Shown here one piece after another: positions 31,626-42,400 of a stretch of DNA of 64,000 nucleotides (positions are counted from its first letter, which is position 1; each line of letters opens with the position of its first letter). The stretch lies in NCBI GenBank assembly GCA_964017235.1, contig OZ024928.1, positions 155,644,881-155,708,880 of the forward strand. The letters are read 5' to 3'. The notes under the pieces were generated by a model. That model was not told the origin of the DNA and ran no database searches. It saw only the letters and a program-made list of their open reading frames with translations. The position numbers and the translations under genes are program-made. The stretch comes from Sabellastarte sp. h YS-2021 (taxonomy: Eukaryota > Annelida > Polychaeta > Sabellida > Sabellidae).

Positions 31626-31960
31626 TAGATTCTGGGAGGGCCCAGAATCTGCCCCGGGGTACATTCCAAAATATACCCCTGGGTATATTATGAACACCAC
31701 CAGAATCTACCCCCTCCTCCCAGAATCTACCGCCCTTGTCATTCGTAACAGAATTTTACGAAAGACTCAAAAGCATTTTGGACAAAGTGGTTTCTAGAAC
31801 ACAAACTGGATCCAAAATATACCCCCTGGGTATATTATGAACACCACCAGAATCTACCCCCTCCTCCCAGAATCTACCGCCCTTGTGATTCGTAACATAG
31901 AATTTTACGAGACTCAAAAAGCATTTTGGACAAAGTGGTTTCTAGAACACAGGCTGCTAA
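31626..31960. repeat. 146-bp tandem duplication with palindrome
   Basis: A segment starting TCCAAAATATACCCC at about 31665 recurs at 31811 with small differences (about 146-bp period, two copies). Just upstream lies the palindrome AGATTCTGGG-aggg-CCCAGAATCT (about 31627-31650); the same 'cccagaatctac' motif recurs in both copies. Confidence 0.75.
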
Positions 31961-32162
31961 GTCCTAGTAGTCTACTAAGCCTATACTATCTATTTTGCTG
32001 AGATGGTCTTTCACTGCGGTAATTGGTAGGCTGTGCTCACTAGAAGCCCTACTGTCTACTACTGTTTTGTAGTGGCTACTTAGGGCCTATTAAGATCTAG
32101 CTTCAATAGCATACTATCTTCTATATTTAGTAGGCCTTTGTGAAACTGGACCCAGGATTCTA

Positions 32163-33440
32163 GAACTCTGGATTGGGAAGAAAAAAGGAGTCAAGGATAA
32201 ACTAAAGGTAAACAAGGAATCACCCTGGGGTAGCGACTGCTTTTCGCTTCTTGGTATAAATTTTCCGGTGACCCTGAAACAAGTTCCAAGCCTAAACTAT
32301 GAACCTGCATTAAATAATATACGATCGTCACTCAATCAATGGCAACAGCATTTCTTGTCCCCTTTAGGAAAGGTAGCAGTTCTGAAAACCTTAAAAATGT
32401 CAAAGCTGAATTATCTGTTCTGCTCTAATCTGTTCTGAATACTGCACTTTCAAAAACCCTAATTTGTCCCCTATGGTATAATCCAATTATCTCGGAAGAA
32501 GCTCTCTTCTTGCCACAATGGTACAGAATGGGAATTATCTACCCAGCTGATTTATATTATAGTGAAGGTAACCTATTCACATTAGAAGAAGTCAAAAACA
32601 CTTTTGCTACTAATTTTAATTTCATTGACTACTATAGAATACGGTTGGGAATAGAAAATAACATTAGTATAAATGGTGTTGGAATACATCCTCGATTAAT
32701 AGAGAAACCAATATGGCCAGCCATGTTATCATTGATAAATAAATCAAAGGTTTTAAAGGCTTCTATTATATATACATCTAACCTGTTTTAAAACCATTAC
32801 ATGTAACCAAATAATTTGGTTGCAATATAGGATACTTAACAATATTTTTATTTTTAGGAACAAAGGCTTTACTGCATAAAATGAAAGAAAATGAGAACAA
32901 TCTTTGTCACTTTTGTAATAATATGCCTGAAACATTAACTCATGTCTTTTCAGGCTGCCAACACTCTACTGAAATATGGGATTTACTTAAACATTGGAAT
33001 TTACCAGGAAACAGGTTCAACTTTTGACACATAAAAAGTCATTCTTACTTGGTTTTTAGGGTCACAGTACCTTGGCCTTCTCCCTAAATGCCATAACCCT
33101 TATAACAAAATCTTCCTTATTTAAATGTCTTAAAGTCGTAAACCGAGTTTTAATGCTTTGCAGCTAAATATCAAGCAGGTCTTTGAAGAGTAATCATACC
33201 TGTATGCCATAACAGATTCTACCGTTCGGTTTAACAGAAATTTGATTCGTATCGCAAACCTAAGCCACACTGTCAACTAGAAAAATGTTTTCGCTAACAA
33301 AAACAAAGCATCCCCAAAAGTTTGATGCAATAAAGTGTAAAGTAGAAAAAGCTTTTTGCAATGAAAAATATGCAGCACTGAGAGAAGAAGTGAAAGTTAA
33401 GTAGACAGTGTAGAGGTTTATGCATTGGCATGAAAGAAAA
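32163..33440 (+). pseudogene. L1/Tx1-like LINE ORF2 relic
   Basis: A frame from about 32163 gives LWIGKKKGVKDK, WGSDCFSLLGINFPVTL, LNQWQQHFLSPLGKVAVLKT, the thumb-like region after the RT domain in L1/Tx1-clade elements. After a frameshift near 32450 it continues as LPQWYRMGIIYPADLYY (32510-32791) and then in another frame as CHFCNNMPETLTHVFSGCQ near 32907-32960, the C-terminal zinc knuckle. Further decayed sequence with stops runs to about 33440. RT catalytic motifs are absent (5' truncated). Not functional. Confidence 0.7.
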
Positions 33441-33519
33441 ATGTAAGCCTTATTTTGTTTTGTATGATCATAAATTCTGAATAGTTCATTTAATAAATGT
33501 TATAGTTTGTAAGAAGAGT

Positions 33520-34690
33520 AGTTTTAAAGGAGATATAAGGCAAAAACAGAAAATCTGCTATTTTATGACCGCAGTTTGACCCATAAGAGGGGGTCGGGGG
33601 TAAACCTGACTGGCTATATAGACTCCCCATATATATATTCCATTGTAAAGGCTGTAAAATCAATAATAAAGGAGATATAAGGCAAAAAGAGAAATTCTGC
33701 TTTTTCAGGAGCCCAGTTTGACACATAAGGCGGGGTAGAGTGGGGGGTCAGGTGGGCAAGAAGTAAACCTGACTGGCTATGTACACTGTCTGTATATGCT
33801 TTCTGTTCCCTCTCAATACATTATAAAGCTGTAAAAGTAATAATAATGAGCTATAAGGCAAAAGGACCAAATCTGCTATTTTTATGACCCAAGTTTGACC
33901 CATAAGATGGGGTCGGGGGGTAAATCTGACTGGCTAAATAGACTCCACATATGATTTCCCAATACCCCTTAATACCTTCTAAAGCTGCAAAAGCAATAAT
34001 GAAGATATATAGCAAAAACACAAAATCGGCTTTTTTATTACCCCAGTTTGACCCATAAGGGGGGGGGGGGGGGAGGGGTCAGGGGGTAAATCTTACCAGC
34101 TGTATAAACTCTGAACATATGGTTTCCCAAAACCTCTTAATACATTCTAAAGGTCTAAAAGCAATAATAAAGAAGATATAAGGCAAAAGCACAAAATCGG
34201 CTATTTTATGAACCCAGTTTGACCCATAAGAGGGGTCAGGGAGTAAATCTGACCAGTTATCCAGACTCTTCACATATGGTTTCCCAATACCTCTTAAAAC
34301 ATTCTAAAGCTCTAAAAGCAATAATAAAGAAGATCTAAGACAAAATCAGCTATTCTATGACCCAGTTTGACCCATGGGGGGGGGGAGGTCAGGGGGTAAA
34401 TCTGACTGGCTATCTCGACTCTTCACATATGGTTTCCCAATAGCTGTTAATACATTCTGAAGCGCTAAAAGCAATAATAAAGGAGATATAAAGGAAAAAT
34501 GTCAAAATCGGCTATTTTATGACCCCCGTTTGACCCCTACAGGGGGCTCGGGGGGGGGGGGGGGGGGGGGGGGGGGATTTGACTTGCTTTATAGACTCTC
34601 CACATATGGTTTCCTACTACCTCCCAATACATTTTATGGCTCTAAATGCAATACTTAAGAAGATAATAGGGGGTTCAGACGAATTTCGAG
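33520..34690. repeat. About 150-bp minisatellite, roughly eight units, with G runs
   Basis: Units contain 'cagtttgacccataagaggggg', 'gtaaatctgactggctat', 'catatggtttcccaatacc' and 'gcaataataaaggagatata'. The G-rich spot in each unit varies greatly: 12 G near 34060 and a 27-base run at 34550-34576. The array is diverged and non-coding. Confidence 0.8.
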
Positions 34691-35399
34691 CTTTCTGGTT
34701 GGTACCCGTGAGAAAATCGCTCGTATATCAGTCAATTTTCATTGGATTGCTCCCAAAACTAATGAGCTCACGTTTTTGATAATATAAACATGTGTATGAA
34801 ATTACAAGCCTCTGTGGTCAGTACATTTTGCTGAGCGGCAATGTCGGGGGTGTACCCAAAAAATATTTTTTGATCATGTGACCTTGATAAAGATCAAAGG
34901 TCAAATTTAAGCAGGTGGAAAAACTTTCCCACGCCTAAGGTATATAACTGCAAAATATGGTTAGAAAGCTTGCAATAAAAAGGGAGATATTCAAGAGAGA
35001 CCATAATGCGGCAGCGAGGAAACTGAAGCGAAAACAAATAAGTGCCCTTTTCAGGAATGCTTAATTAGTTTGCAGTATAGTTATATAATGACCATTATAT
35101 TGAAAATGAGCATTATTCAGTAGCTTTTGTATTATTGTGTGGTCATATCGAAAAAAGATTATGCCAGTGTACTTAATGTAAATGTAGGTCTGTATATTCC
35201 ATTCCAACATGTTCTTGTTATTGTATGTTTCTATGTTTACAAAGAACAATAAATAAACATTTTTTTAAAAAAGATACATGGATTACTGCAACAAGAGCTC
35301 CGTGATGACCATTTATTGATGATCCTGAGATTCTTTAACTTGCTACTGGGTCATACCCAATGTGATCATCCAAGTCACTATGTATCTGCCTATACCTGG
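34691..35399. other. Intergenic, nothing recognised
   Basis: Single-copy-looking AT-rich sequence with a TCAAAGGTCAAA motif near 34895. No gene supported. Confidence 0.4.
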
Positions 35400-35492
35400 C
35401 CCAGAACTCAGATGGTTTCCCATCCAAGTACCAAAGCCTAGTGCTGCTTAACTTCAGTGATCAGATGCAAAATGGTCAAGCTACACCACATA
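35400..35492 (-). repeat. 5S-rRNA-derived sequence (SINE3-like head or 5S pseudogene)
   Basis: Read on the minus strand: ...CATCTGATCACTGAAGTTAAGC...GGTACTTGGATGGGAAACC. This closely follows the central and 3' half of eukaryotic 5S rRNA (TCTGATC..GAAG.TAAGC and GTACTTGGATGGG), including the internal control region. Flanks do not complete a 5S molecule, so it is a pseudogene or the head of a 5S-derived SINE. Confidence 0.75.
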
Positions 35493-36314
35493 ACCAGTAT
35501 ATATTTGGCCAATACATGGTTGCAAATTAATGGTTAGGGAAAGAAGTACTTAAAAGTTAAAAAGTCAAACTAAAATAATTGTAGTATTTAAATTTTATTC
35601 TTTACTTATAACATTTGAAGTATTCAGCATGCACATCACTACAAGTACAGTTTTGCAGTTTGTTGTAAATATTTCCAATACATTTATCAATATGACCTAA
35701 TGTTACACTTTGACACTTTTCTACCTTCCTTTATAATACAATTCCTAGCACATTTAAAACGCCCTGTTTTATTTTATTCTGAATCTCATCTAGAGTTAAT
35801 TGGTTCGAATAAGGTACAATACCAGTAAATTTTGACATTTAATACACTCCTTAATGCACTTTCAATCACTAGACATTCCAAATAATATATAAAAATATGA
35901 ATTTAATTATCATTAGACTAGGTTATAAGTAGACATACTATTGGAATTTTAATTTGTGTCTTTGTATAATACTATTGGTTCAAAATACTTCAAATAGGTG
36001 TAAGTTTGGCTTATTTGGTACTGACATATAATTCTAATCTAGAAGACCAAACAAATTCTTAAATTTGTGGTGGTGTTAAGTAAAGAAAATCTCTAATACC
36101 ATATGGTTTGTACCAATTCTATATTGGATAAAATACCCCCAAAATACTGGAAATCTGATTCTTTAATGTCTGACCTGTAGCAAAGCTGAACTATTTCAGT
36201 TTCCTAAACAACTTTATTATGTGTAATGCTTTACAATATTAAATTCTGTATATTTAAGTGCATAAAAATATAAAATAGTTTGAAATAAGATAGATGCAAG
36301 CAGGATGACAGGGT
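35493..36314 (-). other. Cyclophilin 1 3'UTR and downstream
   Basis: AT-rich. On the minus strand an AATAAA lies at 36213-36218, about 100 bases after the stop, a likely polyadenylation signal. Nothing else recognised. Confidence 0.5.
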
Positions 36315-36464
36315 TTACAAGTCTTCTGTGGATTCTACCTGCTCATTGGACAGATCATACGGCTTAGATAGTTCATTCACTCCACAGTCTATGATCTTGA
36401 CAGTTTTCTTAGGGACGGCAGTGTTTTCATCTGATGGAACTTCACCAAGAACCCTAATTGTTTC
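36315..36464 (-). CDS. Cyclophilin 1 last exon
   Basis: 150 bases from minus-strand acceptor 'ttttcacag' to TAA. It encodes [38 protein letters not shown] and a C-terminus ending VESTEDL. Confidence 0.93.
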   Translation of the reverse strand, partial: ETIRVLGEVPSDENTAVPKKTVKIIDCGVNELSKPYDLSNEQVESTEDL

Positions 36465-39400
36465 CTGTGAAAACAGACATACAAACATTTGGGTTTGCTC
36501 ATTAATCTCGCAACACCTTTAAATACACCAAGATGAAATTCAGTAACATTTTTTAGAAAAAAGTTTTTAGTCCTTAACCTTGTTTTCAAAAGTTGGTTTA
36601 GATAGATTGGGAATGATCGGTTATAGATGGAAAGCTACTATTGAAGAAATTTATGTATTATAAATCACTGATAAAGAACAATGAACATCTTTTCTGAAAA
36701 GGTGCAAAATCTACATGCAGATTCAAACCCAGACTCCAGATGTTTGAAATACAGTCTGTAACTGTTTTGTCTCCCAAATCTCTGAGACCGGTAATTAATG
36801 TATATATCCACACTGTTGTCAGCTACAGTCTTGGTTTCATTGCCAGTTGATTACATATGCTTTCTCAAATCATCGGATCATAGAACACGGTATCTTGTGA
36901 TATTTTACATACTAATTCGGGAATAAGGTATGCATGAAAATTCTAAAACCAGAAATAAATCATAAGACAAAATATCAACACATGTATGAAATAATATTGA
37001 TAATGGATACTGGTATTTGGTGTAGGTGAACACTTCAATCCAGAAATAAGCCAGGGTTTAGAATTGTGTTTTATAAGTGTCAGCCATACCAAATTTAGAC
37101 CATTCTCTTGTACATTATGTTTTACCTGTGATATCACAGATAAGACAGGTCATTGAATTTATGCCTTAGCCTTCATTATGCTGTATGACCGATCATAATA
37201 ACATCAAAATCACAACCAGGCAGTTTATGTTTAACAGAATACCTCAGTTCATATTCTGTCAAATTATGTGTCTGCCATTAAAGCATATTTTTTCATGTAT
37301 GGTCTGAATTATGCGATGCTAGAGGACCCTAGGATTAGATATTTCGATGCTAGAGGACCCTAGGATTAGATATTTCATTAAAGCAGTGAGGATTAATCGG
37401 CCTCTAGCCATTCCAAAACGGATATTGATATCTTAAAGCGCCTTATTTATCTTTGTAACTCCATCAGGATGGGGTCAGTATATAAAGCAGTGTTTTTAAC
37501 TGGCTTCTTTGGTTTCCTGCATCTCTCCAATTTGGCTCCCCATTCAGCTGCCACCTTTAATCCCTCTAGGCATCTCACAGCTGGGGATGTATTTTTCACC
37601 AAGACGTTTGTAAAGATACTGTTGAAATGGTCAAAAACCATGCAAGATAGGGACAAGTGTCAAATTCTATCCCTGCCAAAGCTAAAATCACACGTGTTAT
37701 GCCCTTACAGGGCATTGTGGAATATTCTTCAATTATACAAGCCAGCTGACTGTGACCCTCTTTTTCAAATCCCAAGTTCTTCTGGTTTTCATGTCCTCAT
37801 TGATTATAGAATTAGAACTTTGGCAAGACTAAATGTTAAGATGGGTTTCCCTCCCAATTACTTCACCTTCCACACATTCCGTCATTCGGGGGCCACTTTG
37901 GCTTATAATTCCAATGTTTCCATTCAAAAAATTAAACATCATGGCTCTTGGACATCGGAATGTGGGTGGAGATATATCAATCAAGATCAATTTATGGGTG
38001 AATGTGTAGCTACCTCTTTTGCAAAGATTCTTCATAATGCTTAACTACCTACTTTGGGGTTTGGGCGGATTTTACATGTTTTACTGTAATACACATGTAA
38101 TGTTACATTGTATTGTAAACTTGAGGTCATCTCAGTTGTTTATGGCTGGTGGTTCACCCATAATTTTCAATTACTGCTCACTCTGACCCGAGTGGGGGGC
38201 TAGAGTGACCTTGATTTGACCTTTGAGCTGGTTTGTCGATTTGACCTAATGGGGGTTGCTAGCCAGGGTCAGGGTAGGAGTCCAAATACTTTCACCACAG
38301 CCTTTCTTCTTAGGTGACCTAGAGGTCATGAAAGTGTAACTATTTATGAACTTTGACCTCAAGGTCAATGAGGTCACTGTAACATCCTCTTTATCAGTAT
38401 ATGACCATAGGGTCACTATAAGTCTCGATATTATCCATAATAAAATTGTTGTATTTAACCTGTGTATAACAAATAAAGGACTGTACATAAAGTAGATCAA
38501 AATGCTAGTAAAATTTTATACATATATGTATATATATATATAAATATTAAAGAATATCTCGCAAGCATGCCTTTTTTCTGAGTTCCCACGGGTGGGGTTG
38601 ACTGTGGTATATGACCGGTCATAATAACATCAAAATCACAACCAGGCAGTTTATGTTTGATCCTTCTCCGATAAGTGGTGTTTGATTCTTATGGCTATTA
38701 TGATCTGGCTTAACATTAGCTATTTCAAACACAGTCACTCAAGAAAAGACACATACGAAAAGCTGTTTATCAATATCTACAATAATTCTTAAACAAGGCC
38801 ATGTACTTACATAGCCATTGATAACATCTGCAAAGACCACATGTTTTCCGTCCAACCATCTGGCTTTGGTCAGCAGGATGTAGAACTGGGAACCATTGGT
38901 GTCTTTACCATGGTTTGCCATGGCAATCATTCCAGGAGCAAGATGGCTGAGGGCGAATTCTTCATCATTAAACTTGTCTCCATAGATACTGGTGCCTGAA
39001 AAGTGTATAGAAACAAATTTTCCATTTGCAAAAATCAGTCACAGTACTCTTTAATTACACCGTTTCAAATACAAAGGCTAATCACTTACATAGTTTAAAC
39101 ATTGCCTAAAAAAAATACCTGAGGTTGGAACAATATCTACACAGTCAGTTATATCTTGCATGGGCCTAATCTCTCACACATTGATTCAGTGTTTATTTAA
39201 TGATTATTTTGTGGTACAATAAGTTTTTAAGGAAAAATCTATTCAAATTTATCATAAAAATGGTCCAGCATATATGTAGTATATATGTACGTGTGTTATT
39301 TATGAAACTTGTTCCTACTTTCCTAAACATATAATTTTTAATATGAGAGTATTGTAAAGGTCTCCAAAGGCTAATTGTGTATTTCATTGTTGCACACTGA

Positions 39401-42400
39401 TATATTATAACATAACAAATAAATTGCATTCAAAAACACTGAAAAATGCATACTTTTGAAAATGTTGATAGATACATGAAAAGACAATTTGACTATATTT
39501 CCTTTTCAAACATATGTATTTTTATTTGGAAATATACCAACAATCTTATCAAGGCTAAGTTTGTAATTTTCTGTGCCAGACTGATGTAACAAAAAAACAA
39601 CAACATTCCAACACACAGAAAATAAATATGTACATTAAATATAGCTTACTACAGCAGTTTGTTTACAAACTAATGAACCTGTGACATCAAGGCTAGTATT
39701 TTCTACGAAAGTTATCCAGTGAAAAGTAATGGCGACAGTTATAAAAAGCTTGAAAAAACTGACAGAAAATGATTGAATATAGCATGTAACCTTGTCCAGA
39801 CGCATCTTATTTTTACAAAAAAATTGAAGTTTCACACCTATGTGTCTATTGACAATAGTTCTCAAAATGCTTCATATGACCTTTAAGAAGTAGCAAACAA
39901 ACAAGGCAATTTATAGAACTGTTAAAAATTTATTGTATTTGTGACGAAAGGAAATTATGAGTTTAAGTATTGCTTATTTTTTACTCTTTATATAATGTTT
40001 ACGTAATTGCAGAAAGTCCAACAAGGAATGTGGAATAGAAGGAATATTTTCCAGGTCTGAGATATTTGTTCCTAGATTTACAATGATAAATGGAAAAGAT
40101 ATGTTTTACTGAACTTTGCTACAGATTGAGACATTCATAGATCTATGCGGCTTTTTATAATTATGAATTTTCCTTATATGGAGTTAGCCAAACTACAATG
40201 AAAGTGGGAACAGGTTACATGAAACTTATATACAAACATCTGTGTAACATTTATGTAGCAATTTCTATATGTCCATTGATGAATTAAAAATATTTATAAC
40301 CACATCATCTATAATACTAGGAGGTAAGTTTGCCGGATAATAGAAATTTTTTTTTAAACACATGTGGGGTCAGAAACTCTCTTTTAATTGTAACATTGCT
40401 TCACTGGTATTAAGTCTTTTAGTTGACTGGAAAATAAAAATGTCCCTTTTATGATGATTTATTATAAGTCTGCCAAGTTAAACTGAGGTGAGCTGAACAA
40501 TAAGACAGTTTTTTGAGGCTGAAAACCCCCTTAAAACCCCCTGTCAGGTCACCATAACTTCATCGATATAGGGACATTTAGGTAACCAAAAAATGAGATG
40601 TCCCTTTTTGCCAACCTTTATAAATGTGCCAAAGTTCATTTTAAAAAGTTAAATAACCACTGTGGGCTAAAAACCCTATGTTTTAAGTTTAAGAAATTAA
40701 GATGACCATAACATTATTCATATTTAAGTTTTAAGGTAGGTCATCCTTCAATATTTTTTTTATCATTTGTGCAAGTGTGTTTTTCCGAAATACACCGATG
40801 CGTTCTTTTTAAAAAATGCTTAAGATGGCCTTAAATGAAGTCCCTGTATCCTGAAACAAAGTTAGGAATTAAAATAATTTTCAAAGCCAAAGAAGTACTT
40901 CAAGCAAGGCCACAATGCACCAGTGCTGCTGATCAGTCAAATCAACATGAAAACAAATAAGCACCCCGAAACATCATTTAATTACGAAAGAGTATTAGTG
41001 CCACCAGTGGGGTTGTTTTGTTGGAAATATCTGTGTTGGTGTGTTACAATATACATAATTTTCCACCAACACAGATGAAAACATAGCCAACACAGATGAT
41101 ATTTTCGCCAACACAGATGAAAACTTCACCAATACAGATGAATTTTTTCACCAACACACATGAAAACTTCACCAACACAGATGATATTTTCGCCAACACT
41201 GACTATATTTTCGCCAACACAAATGAAAAATTCGCCAGGAAAGCGTAGGAAAACTTTGATTGTGTAACTCGCCAACACAGATATTTCCAATAAAAACAAC
41301 CCCACTGGTGGCGCTTATACTCTTTCGTACTTAATTAACAAGATCACTACCGTGGTGTTTATCTCCCGCCAGGTATTAAGCAAACCTGTGGGTAGTCATG
41401 AGATAGGGTTCAAAGCCCAAGGAACAATAATAAAGTGACCCAACTGAATCCACCAGGTATTAAACAAAACTGTGGGTAGTCTAACCATTAAACAGGTTTC
41501 AAAGCCCAAAGAGCAATAATAAGGTGACCCAACTGCACCTTGAAGCAGGGGTCAAAGATCAAATTTGATACTTGTAAAATATCCCATGACATAATTTCTG
41601 ACAGGTTGTTTTCATATTTCGAAGCCCTATAAGCAATGATACAGTAGACATGAGGCCTTTTCAGTATGCCAATCCCCACTTGACCTTAAAGTAGCGGTCA
41701 AAGATCAAATTTAACACTTGCAAAAGATTTACAGGCTATAATTTTCCTATATTTTTTCACATTTCAAAGTTGTAGAACCAATAATAAAGGTGAAATAAGG
41801 GTTTTTCACTGTGTTGACCCCACTTGACCTTGAGGCGGGGATCAAAAACCAAAAATTGACCCTTGCAAAAGATTTAGAGAACATAATTTCTTATAGGTTA
41901 TTTTCATATTTCGAAACTTTAGAACCAATAAACATGGATGAAGTAAGGCCTTTTTAGTGTGATGACTCCACCTGATCTTGAAGCAAGGGTCAAAGGTCAA
42001 ATTCGACACTTTCTAAAGATTTGCAGGTCATGATTTCCTATTGCTTGTTTTCACATTTCGAAGCTGTAGAACAATTAATAAGAGATATATAAGGCCTGTT
42101 TAGTATGCTGACCGCATTTGACCCTGAAGCAGGGATCAAGGTCAAATTCAACCTTTGAAAAAGATTGGCAGGCCATGATTTCCTATTGGTTGTTTTCACA
42201 TTTCAAAGCCCTGGATATTTTACTCCCATTTGACCTAAAACATGTGATATGGTGGCTATTTTGTTTTCAAAATTAGGTCAAATTACTCTGAGGCAAGCTT
42301 TCCTAGCCATAACCATTTTGTGCAAATTTGGTGAAGCTAGTTTCAATATTCAAACTTTGGAACATGTTTATGATTTTCAAACAACTGGCTATGGCGGTCA

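Larger units (their letters stand above)
37184..38658 (+). mobile_element. Tyrosine-recombinase element relic between 49-bp direct repeats
   Basis: 37184-37232 and 38610-38658 are the same 49-bp sequence with one mismatch (starting TATGACCG and ending CAGTTTATGTTT). The interval contains a tyrosine recombinase gene and, downstream, TGACCT-rich non-coding sequence. Long direct repeats around a lone recombinase suggest a Crypton-like or Ngaro-derived (split direct repeat) element. It sits in the last intron of cyclophilin 1, opposite to the gene. Confidence 0.6.

Noticed and set aside
35400-35492. Functional 5S rRNA gene
   Set aside because: Only the middle and part of the 3' half match; the ends are missing and there is no terminator arrangement.
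41040-41290. CRISPR-like spaced repeats
   Set aside because: The spacing comes from a degenerate tandem array inside a transposon with inverted ends, in a eukaryotic intron.
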